Below, piece after piece: positions 8,671 through 18,400 of a stretch of 64,000 bases of DNA. The notes beneath the pieces were generated by a model. The model did no database searches, was not told the origin of the DNA, and saw only the letters and a program-made list of their open reading frames with translations. The translations under genes and the position numbers were made by a program. The stretch's first letter is position 1. Every line of letters starts with the position of its first letter. Source of the DNA: CAJQQK01 sp963696075 (GTDB lineage Bacteria > Pseudomonadota > Alphaproteobacteria > Rhizobiales > Hyphomicrobiaceae); the NCBI GenBank assembly GCA_963696075.1, contig CAVOJD010000036.1, forward strand, positions 31,719-95,718. Direction: 5' to 3'.

Positions 8671-9558
8671 TCACCCAAGCATCCGCTTGATCTCGGCCTT
8701 AAGCTCATCGCTCAACTCCGGCCGCGACAGGGCATAGGCAATGTTCGCCGTCAGGAACCCGATCTTTGAACCACAGTCGTGGATTTCACCATCATACTGG
8801 ACCGCAAAGAACGGCTGGCCGAGATCATCTCTGAGCCGCAGCATCGAATTGGTCAGTTGTATCTCACCACCGACACCGGCTTCCTGCTCACCCAGGAACT
8901 TGAAGATCTCCGGCTGCAGGATGTAGCGCCCCGAAATGTGCAGGTTCGACGGCGCGTCCTCCTTCGCCGGCTTCTCCACCATCTCCGTAACCGGCGACAC
9001 CTTCGCCGTGCGATCCTCGACCCCGCAGATGCCGTACTGGTGCACCTGGTCTTCCGGCACCGGCGCAACGTTGATGTGATTGCCGCCGTGCTCGTTATAG
9101 GCCTCGATCATGCTCTTCAGGCACGGCGTCTCGCTCAAGTGCAGCATATCCGGCAGCAACAGCGCGAACGGCTCATCACCGACAATATCGCGCGCACACC
9201 ACACCGCATGCCCGAGCCCCAGCGGCGCCTGCTGGCGTGTGAAACTCGTCATGCCCGCCGCCGGCAGATCCGCCTTGAGCCCCTCGAGGGCGTCCTTCTT
9301 GCCGCGCTTCGCCAGCGTATCCTCGAGTTCGTAGGCAAGGTCGAAATGATCCTCGATCACCGCCTTGTTGCGTCCCGTCACGAAAATGAAGTGCTCGATA
9401 CCGGCCGCCCGCGCCTCGTCAACCACATGCTGGATCACCGGCCGGTCGACCACGGTGAGCATTTCCTTCGGCACCGCCTTCGTCGCCGGCAGGAACCGCG
9501 TCCCCAAGCCTGCGACGGGAAACACCGCCTTGCGCACCTTTTTGTGTTTCTGAGACAT
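8671..9558 (-). CDS. galU: UTP-glucose-1-phosphate uridylyltransferase
   Basis: Makes UDP-glucose from UTP and glucose 1-phosphate for exopolysaccharide, LPS and galactose metabolism. The 295-residue product has the nucleotidyltransferase signature GLGTRFLPATKAVPKEML at about residues 17-34. It also has VTGRNKAVIEDHFD and VEKPAKEDAPSNL, all typical of GalU. Length matches the family. It is divergent from galE across about 209 bp, so the two UDP-sugar enzymes can be regulated from one shared region. Confidence 0.96.
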   Translation of the reverse strand: MSQKHKKVRKAVFPVAGLGTRFLPATKAVPKEMLTVVDRPVIQHVVDEARAAGIEHFIFVTGRNKAVIEDHFDLAYELEDTLAKRGKKDALEGLKADLPAAGMTSFTRQQAPLGLGHAVWCARDIVGDEPFALLLPDMLHLSETPCLKSMIEAYNEHGGNHINVAPVPEDQVHQYGICGVEDRTAKVSPVTEMVEKPAKEDAPSNLHISGRYILQPEIFKFLGEQEAGVGGEIQLTNSMLRLRDDLGQPFFAVQYDGEIHDCGSKIGFLTANIAYALSRPELSDELKAEIKRMLG

Positions 9559-9746
9559 TCAGCAAGCTCCCTCTTTCTCAAACGTGACGGCATTCAAAGC
9601 GCATCGATCCGTGAGCATAAGCAACCACCGCGAGGCCATGCCCACTTCAAAACCCGGCGAGTTAGGTCCGTCCGGATCAACAGTGTCAAGCAAACCAGTA
9701 AATAGGGTTTGGTAATATGGTGAAGGGTATGATTTGACGTCATCTT

Positions 9747-9767
9747 ATTGCGGCGGAGGCCCGCAAT
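9747..9767 (+). promoter_or_regulatory. Leader hairpin presenting the galE ribosome binding site
   Basis: Perfect 7-bp inverted repeat (ATTGCGG / CCGCAAT) with the loop CGGAGGC. The GGAGG in the loop is a good Shine-Dalgarno sequence 8 bases before the ATG at 9768, so the structure displays or controls the ribosome site. Confidence 0.55.
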
Positions 9768-10787
9768 ATGCCTTTCAACGAATGGAAAAAAGTAAATATG
9801 AGCATCCTCGTGACGGGCGGCGCCGGCTTCATCGGCTCCCACATGACCCATCGCCTTGCCGACCTCGGCGAAAAAGCCGTCGTGCTTGACAATTTGTCGA
9901 CCGGCTTTCGCTGGGCCATCCCTGACGAGACCCCACTCGTTGAAGGCGATATCGGTGACCAGGAGCTCACAGCCCGCATCATCGACGAACATGAGGTTGA
10001 CGCGATCATCCACTTCGCCGGCTCCATCGTCGTGCCGGAATCAGTTGCAGATCCCCTCGGCTACTATCTCAACAACACCGTGAAATCGCGCGCCCTGATG
10101 GCGGTCGCAGTCGAAAAGGGCGTCCGCCACTTCATTTTCTCCTCCACCGCCGCCGTCTACGGCGCGCCCGAGACCATGCCCGTCACCGAGGCCACCCCCC
10201 AGCTCCCCGTCTCGCCTTATGGCTCCTCCAAGCTGATGACCGAGACGATGCTGCGCGACACCGCCGCAGCCCACGACTTTCACTACGCCGCTTTGCGCTA
10301 TTTCAATGTCGCCGGCGCCGAACCGAAGGGCCGCACCGGCCAGTCGACCAAGGGCGCCACCCACCTCATCAAGGTTGCCTGCGAAACCGCCCAGGGCAAG
10401 CGCACCCACCTTGACGTCTACGGCACCGACTATCCCACCCCCGACGGCACCTGCGTGCGCGATTACATCCACGTCTGGGACCTCGTCAAAGCCCATTCCG
10501 ACGCCCTCGCCTATCTGCGGGGCGGCGGCCCGTCGACCATCATGAACTGTGGCTATTCCCGAGGCTTTTCCGTCCTCGAGGTCATCGACGCCGTCAAACG
10601 CGTCTCCGGACGCGACTTCGAAGTCCGCCTGACCGGCCGCCGCCCCGGCGATCCGCCTGAGATCGTCGCCGCCTCCGACCTCATCCGTAAAACCCTCGGC
10701 TGGCAGCCCGAACTCGAGGATCTCGACCTGATCGTCCGCCACGCGCTCGACTGGGAAGCAAACCTTGCCCGGCGCAACTCGATCTGA
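9768..10787 (+). CDS. galE: UDP-glucose 4-epimerase
   Basis: Interconverts UDP-glucose and UDP-galactose for cell-surface polysaccharides. It is a short-chain extended dehydrogenase with NAD-binding GGAGFIGSH near the N terminus, SSTAAVYG, the catalytic Tyr in SPYGSSK and the ALRYFNVAGA block. The start at 9768 has GGAGG at good spacing. The start at 9798 (MSILVTGG) gives the more usual family N terminus but has only a weak GGAAA site. The extra ten residues are therefore uncertain. It pairs functionally with the divergent galU. Confidence 0.95.
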   Translation: MPFNEWKKVNMSILVTGGAGFIGSHMTHRLADLGEKAVVLDNLSTGFRWAIPDETPLVEGDIGDQELTARIIDEHEVDAIIHFAGSIVVPESVADPLGYYLNNTVKSRALMAVAVEKGVRHFIFSSTAAVYGAPETMPVTEATPQLPVSPYGSSKLMTETMLRDTAAAHDFHYAALRYFNVAGAEPKGRTGQSTKGATHLIKVACETAQGKRTHLDVYGTDYPTPDGTCVRDYIHVWDLVKAHSDALAYLRGGGPSTIMNCGYSRGFSVLEVIDAVKRVSGRDFEVRLTGRRPGDPPEIVAASDLIRKTLGWQPELEDLDLIVRHALDWEANLARRNSI

Positions 10788-10891
10788 TCCAGCCCTCGAC
10801 GTCTCCATGACGCCGCCCTATTCCTGTTCTGGATGAAACCGCGCCCACGCCATCATCGGCCGGGCGCGCGTATTCCAGGCGGGAAAAGGTC

Positions 10892-12182
10892 ATGCTTGAA
10901 CAGCGCAAGCCACAGCGAACCACGAGGCGCGAGCAGACCCGCGCTGCTGCATGTATCGCAGCGCTCGTGTGCCTCTTTGCCCTCCCGCTGGCCCCCGCTG
11001 CCGCATCCGGCCCCACCTTCGACGCGTGGCGCGCCGCGCTCTGGCCGGACGCCCGCGCCTTTGGCATCACCCGCGAAACCTTCGATGCAGCCTTCCGCGG
11101 CGTCACCCCCGACACCTCACTGCCCGACCTCGTCCATCCCACCGGCAAACCAGCTCCCCCGAAGCGCGGTCAGGCCGAATTCACGCGCCCGCCCCAGGCC
11201 TACGTCGATGATACGCGCATCGCCCGGCTTGCTGAAATCGGTCGCGAACTCGCCGAAAAACATCGCACCATCCTCGACAAAATAGAGGCCCGCTTCGGCG
11301 TTGACCGCGCCGCCATCCTCGCAATCTGGGGCCGCGAGACCGCCTACGGCACCTACCAGGTCCGCCATGACGCCATCCGCGCGCTCGCAACCCAGGCCTT
11401 CATGGGCCGTCGCGCCGACATGTTCCGCCAGGAGTTGCTCCACGCCCTCAAGATGCTCCAGGACGGCGTCATCACCCGCGAGCGCTTCAAGGCCTCCTGG
11501 GCCGGCGCCACCGGCCTCACCCAGTTCATGCCGTCTGAATTCGACAAGCTCGCCGTCGACATCGACGACGACGGGCGCCGTGACATCTGGTCCATCCCCG
11601 ACGCGCTCGCCTCCGCCGCCAATCAGCTCGCCACCAAAGGCTGGATCAGCGGCCGTACCTGGGGCTACGAAGTATCCCTGCCCAAAGGCGTCACCTGCGC
11701 CGAAGACGGTCCCCCCCGCACCAAGCCCGTCCGCGACTGGGTTGCCCGCGGCGTCCGCCGCGTTGCCGGGCGCAAATTCTCAAGCCCAGGCACTCGGCTA
11801 CGACACCTTCCTCTTCTCCCCCGGCGGTGGCATGGGCCCGACCTTCCTCGTCACCGAGAACTTCATGGTCTTCAAGGCCTACAACATGTCCGACCTTTAT
11901 GCCCTCTACGTCGGCCACCTCATGGATCGCATCAAGGGCGGCGGCCGCTTCGTGACCGGCTGGGATCGCATCACCCAGCTCCCCACCCGTCAGATCGCCG
12001 CAATTCAGGAGATTCTGCAGCGTGAAGGCTATGCCATCGCCAAGATCGACGGCTTCATCGGCCCGAACACACGCAGCCAGATCGGAACCTACCAACTGAA
12101 ACACGCCCTTCCCGTTGATTGTTGGCCCTCCGCCACCCTGCTCGAGACCATGCAACAACGAACATCCGCCCCCCCGCGCTAG
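10892..12182 (+). pseudogene. MltB-like lytic murein transglycosylase with PG-binding domain, split by a +1 frameshift
   Basis: Cleaves peptidoglycan glycan strands with 1,6-anhydro ends; a signal peptide (ending AAA-S) sends it to the periplasm. The N-terminal part shows the family Glu in IWGRETAYG (about residue 149), GATGLTQFMPSEF and a DDDGRRDIW loop. The frame opened at 10892 goes wrong near 11772 and stops at 12025. The matching continuation (LGYDTFLFSPGGGMGPTFL, NFMVFKAYNMSDLYAL) lies in the next frame and ends at 12182. It includes a C-terminal peptidoglycan-binding repeat (DGFIGPNTRSQIG). Removing one base at about 11768-11780 restores a product of about 429 residues. Whether the lesion is real is undecided. 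Confidence 0.85.
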
Positions 12183-12223
12183 CCGCTTGGCCACAACCCG
12201 CGAACCGGTTATCAGGTTGAACC

Positions 12224-13690
12224 ATGAGCCGACCCGCCCTGATATCCTCGCGACCTCGCCCCGGACCGCCAAACCGGTCCTCGCGCAGCCACGCGCGACA
12301 TCTCGGCGGCTTCGTTTCCATGTGCGCGGCCTTGGCCGTTATGCTCATCAGCGGTCTTTTTGCGCTCACCACCAGCGCGCCGCCGGCCCGCGCCCAGAGC
12401 GGCGACCTGCGCAGTGGTGAACTCAATCCGTTTCCCAAAGATGACGTCTACCAGGTCCACTTCATCGGCGACTGGTGGATGGATGGCCTCAAATCGAGCC
12501 TGACCGCCTCCCTCAAGACCCTGCCCCGCCTGCGCCTCAACGACGACGTCATCGAATTGCGCTCGGTGCGCCGCACCGGTTGGGCGGACGAAATCGCAGC
12601 CCTCAAATCCCGCGCTGATTCAAGTCAGCTCGACATCTCGGTCGTCATGTTCGGCGCCAGCGAAATCGGTTCTGTCTTCACCCCCACCCGCCATCGCTTC
12701 GGCACCGACGAATGGGCCAAGCTCTACGCCGCCCGCATAGACCAGGTCATGAAGACCCTCAAGGTGCACAGCGGCGCCGTCTATTGGATTGGCATTCCGA
12801 TCGTCCGCCGCGCCGACCACAGCGAAGCATTCCAACTCATCAACACGATCCTGCGCGAACGCGCCTACCTCAACGGCATCAATTTCATCGACACCTACGC
12901 CCGCTTTCAGGACGAGAACGGCGGCTTCAACCGTTATGGCCCCGACCTCGCCGGCACCATCAAGTTGCTGCGCGCCAAGGACGGCGTCTATTTCACCGCC
13001 GAAGGCAACACCAAGATCACACAACTTGTCGCGCAGATGATCCGCCGCGACCTCGCGGCTGTGAAAGCCCAGCGCGTCATCGACCTCGCCGGCACCGAGG
13101 AAGAACTGGCCATCATTCGCAATCAGGCCAACCCCGATCGCACCAAACCCAAGCAGCCCGCCAAGACCGCGGCCAAGACCGCCAAGGCATCGATACCAAG
13201 CCCCATCTACGGTCGCCTGCAGGGCGGCGGCCTGACCGCGGACGACACCAGGGTCGCAATCGACACCAACTTCTCCGGCACCCCGATCCGCCTCGACCTT
13301 GACCTCCCCCGCCCCGCATTGTCGGCCGCCGTGATGTCGCTCGTCACCCGCAACCAATCGAAGGACAAGCCCGCGCGCCTCGGCGACAACGCCGTCGAAG
13401 TCGCGCCCGGCGGCATCCCCCTGCTCTCCACGATCACCCCCACGGACCAAAGCGCGCTCGCGCTCAGAACGCGCCGCCTCTCGCCCACCCAGTCCACCTT
13501 CTTCAAGGTTTGGGGCAAAGGCGAGCGCCTTCCCCCCAAACCCGGCCGCGCCGATGATTTCTCCTGGCCGCGCCCCGAACCCGAACCCGTCGTCCACGTA
13601 ACAGCCAAGCCGGCAGATCAACTGGTCAGGCAAAGCCCCGAGCGTGACCCCAACCTGCCGCCATTGCCCCTCCAGAACCCGTTCCGCTGA
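12224..13690 (+). CDS. DUF459 SGNH-like exported protein with catalytic blocks missing
   Basis: Predicted periplasmic protein of 488 residues with a signal sequence (hydrophobic core about 30-50, ending ARA-Q). The DUF459/SGNH fold is recognisable from the spacing of its blocks and from TDEWAKLYAARIDQVM and GINFIDTYARF. The catalytic positions look lost: the GDS nucleophile block reads GDWW (Trp84), the GxND block reads GASE (144-147) and the DGxHF block reads DGVYF (Tyr256). After about residue 300 comes a Lys/Ala/Pro-rich linker and a tail of unknown function. It lies 41 bp after the transglycosylase and may be co-expressed. It is probably a binding protein rather than an esterase. Confidence 0.8.
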   Translation: MSRPALISSRPRPGPPNRSSRSHARHLGGFVSMCAALAVMLISGLFALTTSAPPARAQSGDLRSGELNPFPKDDVYQVHFIGDWWMDGLKSSLTASLKTLPRLRLNDDVIELRSVRRTGWADEIAALKSRADSSQLDISVVMFGASEIGSVFTPTRHRFGTDEWAKLYAARIDQVMKTLKVHSGAVYWIGIPIVRRADHSEAFQLINTILRERAYLNGINFIDTYARFQDENGGFNRYGPDLAGTIKLLRAKDGVYFTAEGNTKITQLVAQMIRRDLAAVKAQRVIDLAGTEEELAIIRNQANPDRTKPKQPAKTAAKTAKASIPSPIYGRLQGGGLTADDTRVAIDTNFSGTPIRLDLDLPRPALSAAVMSLVTRNQSKDKPARLGDNAVEVAPGGIPLLSTITPTDQSALALRTRRLSPTQSTFFKVWGKGERLPPKPGRADDFSWPRPEPEPVVHVTAKPADQLVRQSPERDPNLPPLPLQNPFR

Positions 13691-13810
13691 TCCTCCGCCC
13701 ACTGGCCCCCCACCGGCCCCATCTGGCGCCTGGCCGCGAAGCCCCGTGCACCGCATCACCGAATCGGCCATTGGTTGCATCAACCAGAAACGAGAGCGGA
13801 AGGCGTCGCC

Positions 13811-15346
13811 ATGGCAGGTCCGGACATCGCCACGAACCCGGCATCAATCACGCCCCCCTCAGGCCCCCCCTACCTCACCAAATCGAGCTACGTCCGCGCC
13901 ACCAAGTGCGACCGCCTGCTGTGGCTCTCCTGGCATCGTCGCCAACCCTACCAGGACCCGCTCCCAGGCTCCCCGGCAGCAACCGGCATGGAGATCGGCG
14001 AATACGCCCAGCGCCTGTTTCCCGACGGCGTACTCGTCGACCAGGCCCCGTGGCAACACGCCGAAGCCGTCGAGCGCACCCGCACCTTGATGGAAGACCC
14101 CTCGGTGCCGGCGATATTCGAAGCCGCCTTCGAGGCCGACGGTATCCGTATCCGCGCCGACATCATCGAGTATCTCGGCGACAATCGCTGGGGCCTGCGC
14201 GAGGTCAAGTCCTCGACCCGCGTGAAGGCTGACCACGTCGTCGACGCCGCCGTCCAGGCCCATGTCATGACGCTATCGGGTGTCGAACCGGCCTCCATCG
14301 AACTGATCCACGTCAACCGCGACTATGTCTTCCAAGGCGGCGATATCGATTGGCCCGAGTTCTTCGCACGCGCCGATATCGCCGAGCAGGTCGCAGCCGA
14401 ACGCATCGGCATGGCCGACGCCGTCACTGCCTTCCACGCCGTCCTGAACAGCACCCTCGAGCCCGACATCCCCCCCGGCCCCCATTGCCCCAAGCCATGC
14501 GATTACTGGGAGCACTGTACGGCTGAAAAGCCCGCCGACTGGATCATGAACTTGCCCCGCCTGTCTGAGAAACGCTTCGCCGATCTCACCGCCCGCGGCA
14601 TCGAGCGCATTTCCGACATCCCCGCCGACATCGACCTCACCGAACATCAGGACCGCATGCGCGACGTCATCGTCACCGGCCGTCCGTACCTGTCCGATGG
14701 CCTGCGTAACGCGCTCACCCCCCTCGACGGACCGGCCAGCTACCTCGACTTCGAGGCAATGAACCCCGCCATCCCCATATACGCCGGCACCCGCCCCTAC
14801 GAGCGCCTCCCCTTCCAGTGGTCTTTGCATCGCAGCGGCGGCCCCGACGGCCTCACCCACGAAGATTACCTCGCGCCCCCGGACCCGGCCCGCGATCCCC
14901 GTCCGGGCTTTACCGCCAGCCTGATCGATGCGCTCTCACATGACACCGCCCCGATCGTCGTTTACTCGCCCTACGAGCGCACTGTCCTCCAGGAGATGGC
15001 GCGCCACCTCCCCGAACACGCCCCCGCCCTCGACGCGATCATCGCCCGCCTCGTCGACCTCTACGTCATCGTGCGCAGCCACGTTTATCTCGCCGGCTTC
15101 TCCGGCTCCTTTTCCATCAAGACCGTCGGCGGCGCCCTCGCCCCGCATTTCAGCTACGACGGCCTCAACGACGTCGCCAACGGCGAGCAGGCAGCCAGCA
15201 CCTTCCAGCGCCTCGTCCTGGCCGATCTCCCCGCCAACGAAAGCGCCCGCCTGCACGATGCCCTCCTCGCCTACTGTCGCCTCGACACCCTCGCCCTCGT
15301 CGAGACCCATCAGGCCCTCAAACGGCTCGCCGGCGCCACCGCCTGA
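13811..15346 (+). CDS. DUF2779 protein: Cas4-like nuclease module fused to a DnaQ-like module
   Basis: A predicted 511-residue DNA/RNA-processing protein, cytoplasmic. The N-terminal half carries a PD-(D/E)XK pattern (Asp117 in RADI, then ExK in LREVKSS at 131-133). Four cysteines (Cys33 in TKCDRLLW and Cys226, Cys230, Cys236 in CPKPCDYWEHC) match the 4Fe-4S arrangement of Cas4/AddB-like nucleases. The second half begins with an RNase H/DnaQ-like DFE (313-315, YLDFEAMN). The start at 13811 follows GGAAGGCG; an upstream start at 13775 is possible. The domain order matches DUF2779. No cas genes lie nearby, so a CRISPR role is not supported. The biological substrate is unknown. Confidence 0.88.
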   Translation: MAGPDIATNPASITPPSGPPYLTKSSYVRATKCDRLLWLSWHRRQPYQDPLPGSPAATGMEIGEYAQRLFPDGVLVDQAPWQHAEAVERTRTLMEDPSVPAIFEAAFEADGIRIRADIIEYLGDNRWGLREVKSSTRVKADHVVDAAVQAHVMTLSGVEPASIELIHVNRDYVFQGGDIDWPEFFARADIAEQVAAERIGMADAVTAFHAVLNSTLEPDIPPGPHCPKPCDYWEHCTAEKPADWIMNLPRLSEKRFADLTARGIERISDIPADIDLTEHQDRMRDVIVTGRPYLSDGLRNALTPLDGPASYLDFEAMNPAIPIYAGTRPYERLPFQWSLHRSGGPDGLTHEDYLAPPDPARDPRPGFTASLIDALSHDTAPIVVYSPYERTVLQEMARHLPEHAPALDAIIARLVDLYVIVRSHVYLAGFSGSFSIKTVGGALAPHFSYDGLNDVANGEQAASTFQRLVLADLPANESARLHDALLAYCRLDTLALVETHQALKRLAGATA

Positions 15347-15488
15347 CCGACCGGCAGCTTGGCCACACCCCATCGGTCTCATCGCCCCACCGCGCCCTTG
15401 CCGGTTTAAGCCCCCTGGCCCCTCGGCTAGAACTGTTGTGAGAAGAACACCTGTAAGACTGCGTTGATATTGTACTCGGGGGATTCAA

Positions 15489-18400
15489 ATGCGCCGGCTC
15501 GCCATCCTGGTTTTCGCAGCCCTTGCAGCGCTTCCCGCCAACGCCCAGGAAAAGGCGGAACCGCCAGCGACGGCTGAGAAGCCGACCGATCCGCGTGTGG
15601 AGAAATTCTCGAGCGAGTTGGCAACGCTCCACAAGCTTTGGAAAGCCCGCAAATACCGCGAAGCAATCGCCCCCGCCGAACGCCTGACCGCGCTTGCCCG
15701 TGAGATCTATGGTGAAAACCACCTGCGCTTTTCAGGCTCCCTGTTCAATCTCGCAATGCTCTATCGCAACACGGGCCAGTACGAAGCAGCCTTCGCCGTC
15801 TTCGCCAAGGTCTTCACGATCCAGCACCCGCTGCGCTCACCGGCCGACAAAGCCTACAAACGCATCCTGCAGCAGCTCGACGAAACCGGCCAGCGCGTCG
15901 GCACCGGCCGCGAGGTGGTTGGTTATCTTGAGACGGCGCTTGAAAAGCTCGCCGCCGAAGGCACCGCCGGCACCGAGCACGACGTCGAAATCAAGGCCCG
16001 CCTCGGCCGCCTCCTAAGGTTCCTTGCCGACTACGACCGCGCCGAGCAGGTCCTGCGTGAAGCCCTCGCCGTGCGCCGCCGCATCACGACCCCCGACGAC
16101 ATTTCGATCGTCATGGACCTCAACAACCTCGCCGGTATCGTCCGCGCGCGCGGCAAATACGCCGAAGCCGCCAAATTCTACAAGGAAGCCATCGACGTCC
16201 AGATCCGCATCAAGGGCGAGAACAACGCCAACACCGGCATTCTCCTGGACAACATCGCCGTCATGTACCTCACCATGGGCCAGCCCGAGGAAGCCGAGCC
16301 CTATCAGAAGCGCGCGCTCGCGATCCTCGAAAAAACACTCGGCGATCACCACACCTCGACCGGCATCGCGCTCGGCAACATGGCGGAACTCTACCGCAAC
16401 CTCTCCCGCTACGCTGAAAGCGAACCTCTCTTCCGCCGCGCCATCGCAATTCTCACAAAGGCGCTCCCCCCGAACCATCCCCTTCTTGGCGCCGTTACCG
16501 ACAACTACGCCGGCCTCTTCCAGCAGCGCGGCCAGCACGAAAAAGCGCTGGAGACCTACCGCAAGGCCATCACAATTCTCTCCGCCGCCCACGGCCCCGA
16601 GCACCCGGAAGTCGCCGTCGCATACAACAACATCGGCCTCGCACTCGGTTCGCTCGGCCGCCACGAGGAATCCGAGCAAAACTTCTTGAAGGCGCTCGGT
16701 ATCTCCCAGCGCGCCTTTGGCGAGGACAGCATCAAGCTCGCCACCACCTACGCCAACCTCGCCGACGTGCGCATTTCCTTGGCAAAGCTCGACGCCGCCC
16801 GCGCCGATGCCCAGCGCGCCATTGACTTGATCTCGACAAGCCTCGGCCCGCGCCATCGCCGCCTGATCTTTCCCCTGACCCGTGTCGGCGAAGTCGCCTT
16901 GCGCCAGAAAGACGCCGCCACGGCGTACGAGAAATTCAAGACCGCCGCCGAAATCTACGAGGAAGCCCGCCTCGCCATGGCGGCCCGCGGCGGCACCTTC
17001 GACGACAGCGGCGCGCTCAACCGCGTCATCGCCACCGCCTTCAACCTGAAGCGCGACGGCGGCCCCCTCGGCCCCGGCGAATACCAGTCCCAGGCCTTCC
17101 GCTTCTCGCAATTGAAGACCGCCACGAAAGCCGGCGAGGCCCTCAACAAGCTCGGCGCCCGCCTTGGCGCGCGCGATCCCAACCTGCGCACCCTCGCCCG
17201 CGAACAGCAAGACCTCCTCGAAGCCTGGGCCAAGGCCGACAAGACCTTGATCAGCGCCGTCTCCGCCGCCCCCGCCCTTCGGGACAAGGCACGCGAAGCC
17301 GCGTTGCGCGCCGAAATCAAACGCTACGGCGACCGCCTCACCGAGATCAATTCCAGGTTCGAAACAGACTACCCCGAATTCACCGAACTGAGCCGGCCGC
17401 GCCCCGTCACCGTCGCAGCCCTCCAGCAACTCCTGAGCGACGATGAAGTCCTGATCCAGTACGTCGTCAATCCGTTTGCAACCTACGCCTGGGCCATCAC
17501 CGCCAGCGAGGCCCACTGGGTCCGCCTTCCCCTCAAGCGGCGCGAACTGCGCGACCTCGTCCACGCCGTGCGCTGCGGCCTCGACGTGGCCGAATGGATC
17601 GGCGAAGAAAAGCCGCTGGCCTGCTTCAACCTGATCGGCCGCTTCGCCGAAGGCGGTGGCGCCCTGCCGTTTGCAACCGACAAGGCCCACGCGCTCTACA
17701 CCAAACTGCTTGAGCCGATCAAAGACATCATCGCGGGCCGCAAGCTGTTGATCGTCACCTCCGACGCCCTCAATCGCCTGCCGATGCACGTCCTCCTGAC
17801 CGAGCCGGTCGCCGACGACAGCCTTGAAAACCTCAAGCAGGCCCCCTGGCTGGTCCGCAGCCATCCGATCACCGTCCTCCCCTCGGTCTCGAGCCTCGCC
17901 ATCCTGCGCCGGTCAAACCCGCTCCCCGTCACCACCGCAAGCACCGGCGAAACCGAGCGTCACCCCTATTTCGCCCTCGCCAATCCCCTTCTCCTTGGCC
18001 CTGACGGCAACGATCGCTCCGCCTTCGCCGTCACCGGCTGTGAGCACCATCAGGCGCCCAAGCCCGATGCGATCGTCTCCGCTGCCACAACACTGACGAG
18101 CTTCTTCCGCGGCGGCCAGGCTGACGTCGCGCGCCTGCGCACCCTCGCGCCGCTGCCCGACACCGCCGCCGAAGTTTGCGCCGTCGCCCGCGGCCTTGGC
18201 GTCTCCGCCGGCCATCTGCTGCTCTCAGACGCCGCGACCGAAACCCGCCTGCGCCAGCTCGACCGCGATACCGGCGCACTCTCGCGCTACCGCGTCCTCC
18301 ACTTCGCAACCCACGGCCTCGTCTCCGGCGAGTTGAAAGGCCTCGCTGAACCAGCCCTCGTCCTCACGCCGCCTGAAAAAGCAACCCCGGAAGACGATGG

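Noticed and set aside
16014..17864. 616-residue frame on the minus strand inside the TPR-CHAT gene.
   Set aside because: Shadow of a long GC-rich gene: Gly/Val/Glu-rich with no recognisable domain, while the plus strand has clear TPR and CHAT motifs.
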